From contig JAETNP010000007.1 of NCBI GenBank assembly GCA_021768185.1, positions 1 through 64,000 on the forward strand: DNA of 64,000 bases. Direction: 5' to 3'. The notes beneath the pieces are model-generated. The model had not been told where the DNA came from and made no database searches. It worked only from the letters and a program-made list of their open reading frames with translations. Below, one piece after another: positions 9,228 to 18,615 of this stretch. Source of the stretch: Oscillospiraceae bacterium. Its GTDB lineage: Bacteria; Bacillota; Clostridia; Oscillospirales; Oscillospiraceae. Position 1 is the stretch's first letter. Each line of letters opens with the position of its first letter. Both the position numbers and the translations under genes were made by a program.

Positions 9228-10295
9228 ATGATGGAAAACGAAGCGCGTAAGAATGACACCATCATTCAGGTAAAGGACCTGAAGGTCAATATCAAGACCG
9301 ACGACGGCATCCTGACTGCCGTCCGGGGCGTCAATTTCGAGATCAGGAAGGGCGAGACCCTGGGCCTGGTAGGCGAGTCCGGCTGCGGCAAGAGCCTGAC
9401 CAGCAAGGCCATCCTGGGCATCAACGACAAGAAGTGCTCGGCGGAGGGCGAGATCATCTTCGACGCCGACGGCATGGGTCAGACGGACCTTCTGAAGCTG
9501 AAGCCCAAGGGAGATGAGATCCGCTCCGTCCGGGGCAAGCAGATCTCCATGATCTTCCAGGAGCCCATGGTGGCGTTTTCCCCCATGTACAGCATCGGCA
9601 ACCAGATCAATGAGGCCACGCTGCTGCACATTACCAAGGACAAGAAGAAGGCCAAGGAGATCTCCCTGGGCGTGATGAAGAAGGTGGGCATCGCCAACGC
9701 GGAGAAGCGGTACGACCAGTACCCCCACGAGTTCTCCGGCGGCATGCTCCAGCGGGCCCTCATCGCCATGGCGCTGGTGTGCAACCCCAAGCTGCTTATT
9801 GCCGACGAGCCCACCACCGCCCTGGACGTGACCATCCAGGCGCAGATTCTGGAGCTCATGAAGGAGCTCCAGAAGGACTTTGGCATGTCCATCCTGTTCA
9901 TCACCCACGACCTGGGCACCGTGGCCCGGATGTGCGACCGGGTGGCGGTCATGTACCTGGGGCGGATCGTGGAATCCGCAACGGCCCTGGAAATCTTCAA
10001 GAATCCCCAGCACCCCTACACCAAGGGCCTCATCGGCTCCGTCCATAAGATCGGCACCAAGAACCAGGAGAAGCTGTTCTCCATCGAGGGCACCGTGCCT
10101 CTGGCGCTGAACCTGCCCGCCGGGTGCGGCTTCTATGAGCGCTGCTCCCAGCGGATCGAGGGCGTGTGCAACGTATACGATCCCACCCTGGTCCAGACGG
10201 GCGGGGATCATCAGGTAGCCTGCTTCGCCTGCACCGGATGTCCCAATAAGGGGGCCTGCGGCGCGGACGGCAAGGAAGGAGGTAAGGACGCGTGA
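9228..10295 (+). CDS. Dpp/Opp-type ABC transporter ATP-binding protein (DppD-like)
   Basis: A 355-residue cytoplasmic ATPase energising the importer. It has Walker A GESGCGKS (about residue 45), the Q-loop FQEPMVAFSP, the ABC signature FSGGMLQRALIAMAL, Walker B LLIADEPTTALD and the switch His in FITHDLGTVA. The C-terminal oligopeptide-transport extension carries the Cys-rich segment (GCGFYERCSQ...CACFACTGC-like) usual in this family, which may bind an iron-sulfur cluster or metal. The start is MM at 9228/9231 after GGAAAGGAG. The stop overlaps the GTG start of the next gene by 4 bp. Confidence 0.94.
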   Translation: MMENEARKNDTIIQVKDLKVNIKTDDGILTAVRGVNFEIRKGETLGLVGESGCGKSLTSKAILGINDKKCSAEGEIIFDADGMGQTDLLKLKPKGDEIRSVRGKQISMIFQEPMVAFSPMYSIGNQINEATLLHITKDKKKAKEISLGVMKKVGIANAEKRYDQYPHEFSGGMLQRALIAMALVCNPKLLIADEPTTALDVTIQAQILELMKELQKDFGMSILFITHDLGTVARMCDRVAVMYLGRIVESATALEIFKNPQHPYTKGLIGSVHKIGTKNQEKLFSIEGTVPLALNLPAGCGFYERCSQRIEGVCNVYDPTLVQTGGDHQVACFACTGCPNKGACGADGKEGGKDA

Positions 10296-11296
10296 GCGAC
10301 AAGAAGCAGATTCTGGATGTACAGCATATCCATATGCGTTTCAACTCCAAGGGGGTCTGCGTCCGGGCGGTGACCGACGTGAGCTTCACGGTGGACGAGG
10401 GCGAGACCATCGGCATCGTGGGCGAGTCCGGCTGCGGCAAGACCACCCTGGGCCGGTGCATCGTCCGGGCCTACGAGCCCTCCGAGGGCGAGGTCTTCTA
10501 CACCGCCGGGGACGGGGAGAAGGTCAACTTCACCAAGATCGACGCGAAGACCATGAAGAAGTACCGCAAGGAGATCCAGATGATCTTCCAGGACCCCTAC
10601 TCCTCCCTGGACCCCCGCATGACGGTCTATGACATCATCAAGGAGCCTCTGGCGGCCAACTTCCCCAAGATGCCCAAGGCCGAGATGGACCAGCGCATCA
10701 TGGACATCGCCGCCAAGGTGGGGCTGAACACATCCTACCTCATGCGGTACCCCCACGCATTCTCCGGCGGCCAGCGCCAGCGTATCGGCATCGCCCGGGC
10801 CCTGGTGCTCAACCCCCGGGTCATCGTGTGCGACGAGTCGGTCTCCGCTTTGGACGTGTCCATCCAGGCCCAGGTCATCAACCTGCTCCATGACCTCCAA
10901 AAGGAGTTCTCCCTGACCTACCTGTTCATCAGCCACGACCTGTCGGTGGTGGAGTACATCTCCGACAAGGTGGGCGTAATGTACCTGGGGAAGCTGGTGG
11001 AGTACGCGCCCACCAAGAACCTCTACGGCCACCCCATGCACCCCTACACGGAGAGCCTGCTGTCCGCGGTGCCTGTGGCGGACCCCGAGGCGCAGATGGA
11101 GCGCATCCCCCTGGAGGGCGAGATCCCCAACCCGGCCAACCCGCCTACGGGCTGCTATTTCCATACCCGCTGCCGGTACTGCACCCAGCGGTGCAAGGAG
11201 ACCGCGCCGGAATACCGGGAGCTGGAGCCGGACCATTTCGTGGCCTGCCACCGGGCAGAGGAGCTGAAACTGAAGGGATTCCAGTATGGCGACTAA
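10292..11296 (+). CDS. Dpp/Opp-type ABC transporter ATP-binding protein (DppF-like)
   Basis: A 334-residue second ATPase that pairs with the DppD-like subunit. Walker A GESGCGKTTLGR, Q-loop FQDPYSSLDPRM (the OppF/DppF hallmark), signature FSGGQRQRIGIARAL, Walker B VIVCDESVSALD, switch His ISHDLSVVEY. The C-terminal extension PTGCYFHTRCRYCTQRC is conserved. It starts at GTG 10292, overlapping the stop of the previous gene (GTGA), so translation is coupled. Its 3' end overlaps the HAD gene by 11 bp. Confidence 0.94.
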   Translation: MSDKKQILDVQHIHMRFNSKGVCVRAVTDVSFTVDEGETIGIVGESGCGKTTLGRCIVRAYEPSEGEVFYTAGDGEKVNFTKIDAKTMKKYRKEIQMIFQDPYSSLDPRMTVYDIIKEPLAANFPKMPKAEMDQRIMDIAAKVGLNTSYLMRYPHAFSGGQRQRIGIARALVLNPRVIVCDESVSALDVSIQAQVINLLHDLQKEFSLTYLFISHDLSVVEYISDKVGVMYLGKLVEYAPTKNLYGHPMHPYTESLLSAVPVADPEAQMERIPLEGEIPNPANPPTGCYFHTRCRYCTQRCKETAPEYRELEPDHFVACHRAEELKLKGFQYGD

Positions 11297-11819
11297 GAAG
11301 CTGATTATTTTTACCGACTGCGGCGACACCATCATCGACGAGGCCACCCAGGTCTACGACAGCCGGCACATCGTGCAGCGGGCGGACTTCATCCCCGGCG
11401 CGGACGAGGTGCTCAAGCAGCTCCACGAGGAGGGCTTTACCATCGTGGCCGTAGCCGACGGAGAGGTGGAGTCCTTCGGCAACGTATTCCGGGAAAACGG
11501 ACTGAACTACTGCTTCGACCAGTGGATCATTTCCGAAACCGTGGGGATGCAGAAGCCGGCCCCTGTCATGTTCGAGACCGCGATGGAAAAAATGGGTCTT
11601 ACCGAAGCGGACAAATCCCGTATCGTCATGATCGGCAACAATCTCAAAAAGGACATCGCGGGCGCCAACCGCCAGGGACTGACCTCCATCTGGCTGGACT
11701 GGTCCCCCCGGTATTTCCACACAGTGGAGGAGCCCGACTGGCAGCCGGACTACACGGTGAAAACGCCGGCGGAGCTGCTCCCATTGCTCCACGATCTCAA
11801 TAGAAAGCTAGAGGGATAG
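11286..11819 (+). CDS. HAD-superfamily hydrolase
   Basis: A 177-residue phosphatase-like protein. Motif I is IFTDCGDTIID: the nucleophile Asp is followed by Cys-Gly-Asp-Thr, so the usual second Asp of DxD is shifted. This DxGDT variant is common in the FDVGDTL subgroup. Later motifs include GMQKPAPVMFETAMEKMGL (motif III Lys) and VMIGNNLKKDIAGANRQGLTSIWL (motif IV acids). It overlaps the ATPase gene by 11 bp and precedes GH105, so it belongs to the glycan operon; a sugar-phosphate substrate is inferred. It lacks a large cap domain, as expected from its length. Confidence 0.82.
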   Translation: MATKKLIIFTDCGDTIIDEATQVYDSRHIVQRADFIPGADEVLKQLHEEGFTIVAVADGEVESFGNVFRENGLNYCFDQWIISETVGMQKPAPVMFETAMEKMGLTEADKSRIVMIGNNLKKDIAGANRQGLTSIWLDWSPRYFHTVEEPDWQPDYTVKTPAELLPLLHDLNRKLEG

Positions 11820-11834
11820 AAATTGAGGTTCGCT

Positions 11835-12938
11835 ATGGAAAAAGAAGCATACAGAGCGGAGATAAGAGAAAAACTGGCTAAGCTGACGGACGCGTTCTGT
11901 CCGATCCTCTACGAGGATGACGAGATTTTTCTGCACAACATGGAGGGCCGGAACCTGGCGGGGGACGACGTCCACCGGTACCAGCACTGGGAATGGACCC
12001 AGGGCGTGGGCGTCTACGGGCTGTGGAAGCTGTTTGAGAAAACCGGGAACGAGAAATATCTGGGCGTGCTGGTCAAGTATTTCGACCAGCAGCTGGAGAC
12101 CGGCTTCCCGGCGCTGAACGTCAACACCATCACGCCCTTTCTGACCATGTCCTATGTGGGCGAGCATCTGCGCGAGGAGAAGTACCTGGCCCCCTGCCGG
12201 GAGAGCGCGAAGTGGATCATGGAGCGCTTTCCCCGGACGGAGGAGGGCGGCTTTCAGCACATGACCTCCGACACCCTCAACGACCAGGAGCTGTGGGACG
12301 ACACCCTGTTCATGACCGTGCTGTTCCTGGCCAACATGGGGCGCATCGAGGGGAAGCAGGCCTATATCGACGAGGCCCAGTATCAGTTCCTGCTCCATGC
12401 AAAATATCTGGTGGACAAAAAGACCGGGCTGTGGTATCATGGGTGGACTTTCCAGGGGCGGCACAACTTCGCCCGGGCCCTCTGGGGCCGGGGCAACTGC
12501 TGGATCACCATCGCCATCCCCGAATTTTTGCAGATGGTCCCCTGCGCCGCCCCCGTGAAGCGGACGCTGACCCAGCTCCTCCTGAACCAGGTGGAGGGGC
12601 TCAAGCGGTACCAGAGCGAGTCCGGCATGTGGCACACGCTGATCGACGAGGCGTCCTCCTACGTGGAGGCCAGCGCCAGCTGCGGCTTTGCCTATGGCAT
12701 TCTGCGCGCGGTCCATACGGGGCTGATCGACGGCTCTTATGAGACGGTGGCTTTGAAGGCCCTGGAGCCGGTGCTGGGCTGCATCGGAGAGGACGGTGTG
12801 GTCCGGCAGGTGTCCTACGGCACGGCCATGGGCCGCGAGAGCAAGGACTTCTACCGGAACGTGCCGCTCAAGCCCATGCCCTACGGGCAGGCGCTGGCGA
12901 TGCTGTTTTTGAGCGAGTGTCTTGACGTTGAAGCATAG
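11835..12938 (+). CDS. GH105 unsaturated rhamnogalacturonyl hydrolase
   Basis: A 367-residue cytoplasmic (alpha/alpha)6-barrel enzyme of the YteR/RhiN family. It removes the unsaturated uronic acid from the non-reducing end of lyase-generated oligosaccharides by hydrating the double bond. Family landmarks are HWEWTQGVGVYGLWKL, MTSDTLNDQELWDDTLFM (catalytic Asp at 155 or 156, equivalent to Asp143 of YteR) and WYHGWTFQGRHNFARALWGRGNCW. I chose ATG 11835 because a GAGG site lies 6 bp upstream; an in-frame TTG at 11823 is less likely. Its product feeds KduI at the other end of the locus. Confidence 0.93.
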   Translation: MEKEAYRAEIREKLAKLTDAFCPILYEDDEIFLHNMEGRNLAGDDVHRYQHWEWTQGVGVYGLWKLFEKTGNEKYLGVLVKYFDQQLETGFPALNVNTITPFLTMSYVGEHLREEKYLAPCRESAKWIMERFPRTEEGGFQHMTSDTLNDQELWDDTLFMTVLFLANMGRIEGKQAYIDEAQYQFLLHAKYLVDKKTGLWYHGWTFQGRHNFARALWGRGNCWITIAIPEFLQMVPCAAPVKRTLTQLLLNQVEGLKRYQSESGMWHTLIDEASSYVEASASCGFAYGILRAVHTGLIDGSYETVALKALEPVLGCIGEDGVVRQVSYGTAMGRESKDFYRNVPLKPMPYGQALAMLFLSECLDVEA

Positions 12939-12947
12939 AGGTATACG

Positions 12948-15944
12948 ATGAATATTGGCAGGCAATGGGAGGACCGGCTCCGGATCTGGTCTGAGCAGTT
13001 TGAAAAGCACTATTTTACGGCGTACGTCCCTCTGCCCCTGTCCTGCTTTACCACCATGGACCAACTGGCCTTTGACGAAGCCGTCAAAGGCCGGTTTGTC
13101 CCCGTTCAGCCGGGGAGCAAGTGGGGGAAAAAGTGGGAGTACGGGTGGTTCCGTACCCGTGCCGTCATTCCGGAGGCGCTGGAGGGGAAGCGGGCCGTCT
13201 TCACCCTGGGGGCCGGGGAGGAGATGCTGGTCTGGGTCAACGGTCGGGAGGCCGGGTCCATCGACCGGCATCACAAATATATCACCCTCTCCCGGTCCGC
13301 CCGGGCGGGGGACGTGTACGACATCTGCGCGGAGTGCTACGCGGGTCACGGCCCCCGGATGGAGGGCGCGGGCCCCGTGGGTCCGGAGGAGGAACCGGTG
13401 CCGGAGCCGCCCGCGGCCCAGGTCACGGTAAAGGAATCCCTGCTGGGGAGCTGGAACGAGGCGGTGTTTCAGGCGGCCATGGACTACCAGGTGCTCTACA
13501 GCCTGGTCAAGCGGCTGCCGGAGAAGAGCCTGCGGGCCATGAAGATCATCGAGGGGCTGAAAAAGTTCACCTATATAGCGGACTTCGAGCTGCCGGAGGA
13601 GGAACTCACCGCCAGCGTAGTGGAGGCGGACCGGTATTTGAAGCCCCTGCTGGACTGCCGGAACGGCTCCACCGCGTCGGAGTACACCGTCTTCGGCCAG
13701 TCCCATCTGGACCTGGCCTGGCTCTGGCCGGTGGAGGAGACCATGCGAAAGACCGCCCGGACCTACGCCAACCAGCTGGCGCTGATGGAGGAGTATCCGG
13801 ACTACCGGTTCCTGCTCTGCGAGCCGCCGATTTTGGAGTATCTGAAGGCGCTCTATCCCGACGTCTACCGGCGGGTGAAGGAAAAAACCGCCTCCGGCGG
13901 ATTTTTGCCCGAGGGGGCCATGTGGGTGGAGTGCGACACCAACATTCCCTCCGGGGAGAGCCTCATCCGGCAGTTCGTCCGGGGGAAGCGCTGGTTCCGG
14001 GAGGAGCTGGGGGTGGACAGCCGCATGGCGTGGATGCCGGACACCTTCGGGTTCTCGGCGGCCCTGCCCCAGATTATGAAAAAATGTCAAATCCCCTATT
14101 TCGCCACCCAGAAGCTCACCCGGCAGGACCCGGAGGCGGAGCCCTTCCCCTACAACCTCTTCTGGTGGGAGGGGCTGGACGGGAGCCGGGTGCTGTCCCA
14201 CCTGTTCCGACGGAACAACGCCGTGTTCACCTCCGGGGAGCTGGTCTCCCGGTGGGAGGATGACCGGGTCCAGCAGGAGGGCATCGACGGCTTGATGTTC
14301 CCCTTCGGCTACGGCGACGGCGGCGGCGGGCCTACCCGGGAGATGGTGGAGGCGGCGCGCCGCTGCGCGGACCTGGAGGGCGCGCCCCGGTGCCATATGG
14401 AGAGCCCGGCGCGGTATTTTGAGCGGGCGCAGGAGCGGGAGATTGAAAACGTCTATTGCGGGGAGCTGTATCTGGCGTGGCACAGAGGGACCCTGACCTC
14501 CCAGGCCCGGACCAAACGGGGCATCCGCAGGGCGGAGACCGCCCTGAAGGCCGTGGAATACCACATGGCAAGGCGGATGCTGGCCGGACAGCCCGTTGAG
14601 GAGGGCTGGAAGCGGAAAACGAACGAGCTGTGGAAGCTGCTGCTGTTCAACCAATTTCACGATATCGCGCCGGGCACCTCCATCGCCCGAGTCCATGAAC
14701 GGGCGGAGGCGGAGTTGGAGACCGTCCGCACCGAAAGCGGGAAATTGCTGGAGGAGATGCTGGGCAAACCGGGAGAGCAGATGACGGTCTACAACCATCT
14801 GGGTTGGGAGCGGACCTTCCGGGGACATAGAATCCCCGCCCAGGGCTGCGCGGTCATTGACGCGGGCCGTACGGCAGGCGAGGTCCGGCGGGCCGAAGTC
14901 CGGCGCATCCCGGCGGAGGACGGCGGCGGCTATCTGCTGCGAAACGAGCATCTGGTCTGCCGGGTCAGCGACGCCGGAGAGCTGGTCAGCGTCCGGAAGC
15001 CGGGCGGGGAAAAGGAATTCCTGGCGGGAAGCGGCAACCGGTTTCTGCTGTTCAAGGACGTGAACACCTGCTACGATGCCTGGGAGCTGGGCAGCATGTA
15101 TGAAAAGCTGTCGGTGCCGCTGGAGGACGCGGCCCGGGTGGAGATCTGCGAGGACGCGGATGGGGCGGCGCTGGTTGTTGAGAAGACGCTGCACCGCTCC
15201 CGGCTGGTCCAGAAAATCTTCCTTGGGAATGATGCCGGGCGGCTGGACTTCATCACAAAGCTGGATTGGCGGGAGCGGCACAAGCTCCTCAAGGTGTCTT
15301 TCCCGGTGAACGTTTACACCGGGGAGGCCATCGAGGAGATCCAGTTCGGCTATGTGAAGCGCCCCGCCCACCGGTCCCGGCAGAGCGACAGGGACCGGTA
15401 TGAGGTCTGCAATCACCGGTACACCGTCCTGCAGGACGGCGGAGCCGGCGCGGCGGTGCTCAACGACTGCAAATACGGCGTGAGTACGGTGGGCAATGAG
15501 ATCCGCCTGACGCTGATGAAAGCGCCGCTGATGCCGGATATGTACGCCGATCAGGGGGAGCAGGAGTTTACCTATTCCTTCTATCCCTTTACGGGGCCCT
15601 TCACTGAAAGCGGCGTCCTGCGGGAGGCCTGTGAGCTCAACGAACCGCCGGTGACAGGCGGCCCGGTTGGAGCGGGACGGGGGCCGGTGCTCCTGCCCGC
15701 GCAGAAGAATATCATCGTGGATACCGTCAAACCGGCGGACACCGTGGATAACGCGATCCTGGTCCGGGCATACGAGGCCATGGGAATGGGGACGAACGCC
15801 TCCTTTACCCCGGCGGAAGCTGTCAAACGGATCGCCGAGGTGGATATGCTGGAGGAAAACGGAAGGTCGCTGGCGCTTCGGGACGGCAGGCTGGAGACCC
15901 ACTTCGGCCCGTTTGAGATCAAGAGCTTTTTGCTGTACCTGTGA
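12948..15944 (+). CDS. GH38 alpha-mannosidase
   Basis: A 998-residue zinc-dependent retaining glycosidase of GH38. The zinc ligands are in FGQSHLDLAWLWP (His253, Asp255) and the nucleophile is Asp365 in WMPDTFGFSAALPQ. The downstream FHDIAPGTSIARVHERAE supplies another conserved His/Asp pair. The N-terminal ~230 residues form the lectin-like beta domain found in bacterial GH38; the C-terminal ~350 residues are the beta-sandwich domains (TVYNHLGWERTFRGHRIP, later SRQSDRDRYEVCNHRYTVL). No signal peptide. GH38 is not a usual pectin enzyme, so this locus may process a mannose-bearing glycan or an alpha-linked sugar other than mannose. It lies 9 bp from GH105, in the same operon. Confidence 0.94.
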   Translation: MNIGRQWEDRLRIWSEQFEKHYFTAYVPLPLSCFTTMDQLAFDEAVKGRFVPVQPGSKWGKKWEYGWFRTRAVIPEALEGKRAVFTLGAGEEMLVWVNGREAGSIDRHHKYITLSRSARAGDVYDICAECYAGHGPRMEGAGPVGPEEEPVPEPPAAQVTVKESLLGSWNEAVFQAAMDYQVLYSLVKRLPEKSLRAMKIIEGLKKFTYIADFELPEEELTASVVEADRYLKPLLDCRNGSTASEYTVFGQSHLDLAWLWPVEETMRKTARTYANQLALMEEYPDYRFLLCEPPILEYLKALYPDVYRRVKEKTASGGFLPEGAMWVECDTNIPSGESLIRQFVRGKRWFREELGVDSRMAWMPDTFGFSAALPQIMKKCQIPYFATQKLTRQDPEAEPFPYNLFWWEGLDGSRVLSHLFRRNNAVFTSGELVSRWEDDRVQQEGIDGLMFPFGYGDGGGGPTREMVEAARRCADLEGAPRCHMESPARYFERAQEREIENVYCGELYLAWHRGTLTSQARTKRGIRRAETALKAVEYHMARRMLAGQPVEEGWKRKTNELWKLLLFNQFHDIAPGTSIARVHERAEAELETVRTESGKLLEEMLGKPGEQMTVYNHLGWERTFRGHRIPAQGCAVIDAGRTAGEVRRAEVRRIPAEDGGGYLLRNEHLVCRVSDAGELVSVRKPGGEKEFLAGSGNRFLLFKDVNTCYDAWELGSMYEKLSVPLEDAARVEICEDADGAALVVEKTLHRSRLVQKIFLGNDAGRLDFITKLDWRERHKLLKVSFPVNVYTGEAIEEIQFGYVKRPAHRSRQSDRDRYEVCNHRYTVLQDGGAGAAVLNDCKYGVSTVGNEIRLTLMKAPLMPDMYADQGEQEFTYSFYPFTGPFTESGVLREACELNEPPVTGGPVGAGRGPVLLPAQKNIIVDTVKPADTVDNAILVRAYEAMGMGTNASFTPAEAVKRIAEVDMLEENGRSLALRDGRLETHFGPFEIKSFLLYL

Positions 15945-15980
15945 GGGTGCGGAACAATACGAAACAGGAAGATTTTACAG

Positions 15981-16925
15981 ATGTATCGAATTGGAATTGA
16001 TCTGGGCGGGACCTTCATCGCCGCCGGGCTGGTGAACGAGAAGCTTCAGATCGTGGATAAGCTGAGCGTCCGGACCAACGCGCCCCGGCCCATGGAAGCC
16101 ATTGCGGACGACATGGCCTCGTTGGTAGGGGAGCTGCTGGAGCGCAGCGGGCTGCGGCGGGGGGATCTCGCCGCCGTAGGCGTGGGCGTCCCCGGCACGG
16201 CCAATCGGGAGAACGGACGCCTGGAGGACGCCAACAACCTGGACTTTGACGACGAGCCCTTCCTTCCCGTGCTGGAGGAGCGGCTGGGGCTGCCGGTCCG
16301 CTTCGGCAACGACGCCAACGCGGCGGCTTGGGGAGAATACCGGGTGAGCGGCCGCCGGGAGGATTCCTTTGTGATGATGACCATCGGCACCGGCATCGGC
16401 GGCGGGGTCATCCTGAACGGAAAGCTCTGGGACGGCGTCAACGGCGCGGCGGCGGAGTTCGGACACATGACCATCCGGTATGACGGCGCACCCTGCACCT
16501 GCGGGCGGCGGGGGTGCTTCGAGGCATACGCCTCCGCCACGGCCCTCATCCGGCAGGCCCGGGAGCGGATGGCGACGGACAGGGAGACCCTGCTGTGGAA
16601 ACTCTGCGGCGGCGAAGCGGACCGGGTGGAGGCCAGGACCGTATTTGACGGCGCGGCGGCGGGCGACGCGGCCTGTATGGAGCTGCTGGATACCTATACC
16701 ACCTACCTGGCGGAGGGTACGGCCAACATCATCAATCTTTTTCAGCCCGCTTTTCTGTGCGTCGGCGGCGGGGTGAGCCGGGCCGGGGAAGCGCTGCTGG
16801 CGCCGCTGCGGGAGAAGACGGCGCGGCGCATCTACTCCCAGAACGCGAAGCGGAACACACAAATCATTCTGGCGCAGCTGGACAACGACGCGGGCATCAT
16901 CGGCGCGGCCCTGCTGGAGCCATAG
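15981..16925 (+). CDS. ROK-family sugar kinase
   Basis: A 314-residue ROK protein without an N-terminal DNA-binding domain, so a kinase rather than a repressor. It shows the phosphate loop DLGGTFIAAGLV, the VGVPG strand, the substrate loop with FGNDANAAAWGE, the catalytic Asp in the GNDAN motif, the TIGTGIGGGVILNG nucleotide loop, EFGHM, and the zinc-binding CTCGRRGCFEAYAS. It most likely phosphorylates a hexose such as mannose, glucose or allose released in the cytoplasm by the neighbouring hydrolases. It is placed 36 bp after GH38, making mannose a plausible substrate by context only. Confidence 0.92.
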   Translation: MYRIGIDLGGTFIAAGLVNEKLQIVDKLSVRTNAPRPMEAIADDMASLVGELLERSGLRRGDLAAVGVGVPGTANRENGRLEDANNLDFDDEPFLPVLEERLGLPVRFGNDANAAAWGEYRVSGRREDSFVMMTIGTGIGGGVILNGKLWDGVNGAAAEFGHMTIRYDGAPCTCGRRGCFEAYASATALIRQARERMATDRETLLWKLCGGEADRVEARTVFDGAAAGDAACMELLDTYTTYLAEGTANIINLFQPAFLCVGGGVSRAGEALLAPLREKTARRIYSQNAKRNTQIILAQLDNDAGIIGAALLEP

Positions 16926-16954
16926 AAACGATTATTGCGAGGTAAAAAGCAAAA

Positions 16955-18586
16955 ATGAAAGCACATTACAACCGGATCGTGAGGGACGCGGAGAAAAATG
17001 TGGAGCGCTCCCTGGAAATCCAGAACCGGAACGAAAACAGCCCCTGGTACGGCGCTTTTTCCCAGCCGGACGGCGTTTATCAGGCCAAGTATGCCATTTA
17101 CCGGATCTCGACGATGATTGCGGCCTACTGCAATCGGGATACGAAGTTTTACCGCGAAGAGAAGATTTATGAGCGTATCCTGCTGGGGCTGGACTACGTG
17201 GAGCGGGTGCAGCATGAGAACGGACTGTTCGACTATGTGACCTGCAATTTCTTCTCCCCGCCGGACACGGCCTTCTGCGTGGTGAAGATCATTCCCCACC
17301 TGCAGTATTTGACTGCCCGGACAGACCTGACGGCGGAGGAGACCGTGATCCGGGATCGGCTGCGGAAGATCATTCATGCCGGGGCCCGGGGCCTGCTGGA
17401 GGGCGGCTTCCACACCCCCAACCACCGCTGGGCCATTGCCTCCGTGCTGGCTATCTGCGGGAAGATGTTCGGGGAGGAGAACCTGACCCGGGCGGCTTTC
17501 GCCTACCTGAACGAGGGCATCGACTGCAACGGGGACGGGGAGTATTCGGAGCGGTCCGCGGGCAACTACAACGGCGTGAACAACGATGCCATGCTGCTGC
17601 TGGCGGAGGCGCTGGACGATCCCTCCTATGACCAGCATGTCATCCGCAATCTGCGGCTGATGCTTACTTACTGGGAGCCGGACGACAGTGTGTTTACCGC
17701 AAACTCCACTCGGTTCGACAAGGATCTGACCGTCTATCCTGTTTCTTACTATTACGAATATCTGACCGTAGGCGTCCGGTATCATATTCCGGAATTTATC
17801 GCCATGGCCAACCACATCTTTGATATTATTGAAGAGAAGCGGCTGGATGCGCCGGACTTTCTCATGGAGCTGATGAACCACCCGGAGCTGATTGCATTTG
17901 AGTCGGAGGAGCGGGGCACGCCGGATCAGTATCACGGCTTCTATCGGGACTCCGGTATTGCGCGGGTCCGCCGGGGACGGTACACCTACACGGTTATGTG
18001 CGGCAAGTCCAATTTCCTGTACGTCCACAACGGCGAGATCAAGCTGGCGGTGAAGATCGGCGGCAGCTTCTGTGAGCACCGGGCCTTCAAGGCGGAGCGG
18101 ATGGAGGAGGACGAAAACGGCTTCCATCTCCATCAAACCATGCGGGGGTGGTACTACCTGCCCTTTGAGGAGAAGCCCGCCACCAGCGACTGGTGGAAAA
18201 TGGACAACGCCAGCCGGAAGAAGAAGCTGGGACCGGACATGGACATTGATGTGACCATCCGGGAAACGGCTGAGGGGCTGGATGTGGAGATCCGGACCTC
18301 CGGCGTGGAGGGCGCGCCCTGGCGGGTGGAGCTGGCCTTCAACGGCATCAAGCGGATTTCCAACGAGCATATGACCATGCCCATCAATGGGGATGAGGTG
18401 CTGGTGCTGCGGGACTCCGACTTCGAGGTGATGAACGACACCTCCTCTATGAGGATCGGTCCGGCTTTCGGCCTCCACCATTTCACGGAGGGCAAGGAGG
18501 ACAGCGAGGCCAAGACTCCCGGCGCGGCCACGGTGTACCTCACCGATTACACGCCCTTCCATCACACGATTTCCATCCGGCCATAA
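16955..18586 (+). CDS. Unrecognised (alpha/alpha)-toroid plus beta-sandwich protein, possible glycan-active enzyme
   Basis: A 543-residue cytoplasmic protein that I cannot assign to a named family with confidence. Residues 1-~330 look helical and toroid-like, with polysaccharide-lyase-type segments: FHTPNHRWAIASVLAICGKM, then GDGEYSERSAGNYNGVNNDAM (a His/Tyr/Asn-rich patch resembling heparinase II/III-like active sites). Residues ~330-543 are predicted beta-rich (VRRGRYTYTVMCGKSNFLYVH, later MTMPINGDEVLVLRD). This two-domain layout is shared by several lyase and hydrolase families. It sits between ROK and a TIM-barrel isomerase in the glycan operon. A lyase acting on rhamnose-uronate linkages is one idea; a non-enzymatic role cannot be excluded. 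Confidence 0.6.
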   Translation: MKAHYNRIVRDAEKNVERSLEIQNRNENSPWYGAFSQPDGVYQAKYAIYRISTMIAAYCNRDTKFYREEKIYERILLGLDYVERVQHENGLFDYVTCNFFSPPDTAFCVVKIIPHLQYLTARTDLTAEETVIRDRLRKIIHAGARGLLEGGFHTPNHRWAIASVLAICGKMFGEENLTRAAFAYLNEGIDCNGDGEYSERSAGNYNGVNNDAMLLLAEALDDPSYDQHVIRNLRLMLTYWEPDDSVFTANSTRFDKDLTVYPVSYYYEYLTVGVRYHIPEFIAMANHIFDIIEEKRLDAPDFLMELMNHPELIAFESEERGTPDQYHGFYRDSGIARVRRGRYTYTVMCGKSNFLYVHNGEIKLAVKIGGSFCEHRAFKAERMEEDENGFHLHQTMRGWYYLPFEEKPATSDWWKMDNASRKKKLGPDMDIDVTIRETAEGLDVEIRTSGVEGAPWRVELAFNGIKRISNEHMTMPINGDEVLVLRDSDFEVMNDTSSMRIGPAFGLHHFTEGKEDSEAKTPGAATVYLTDYTPFHHTISIRP

Positions 18587-18615
18587 CAGGTTGCGGATTA
18601 GTCAGAGGAGGCGGC

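Noticed and set aside
11808..15902. Very long antisense ORF of 1364 codons opposite GH105 and GH38
   Set aside because: It is the shadow of GC-rich coding frames: composition is Leu/His/Gly/Val/Pro-rich without domains, while the opposite strand encodes clear GH105 and GH38 proteins.
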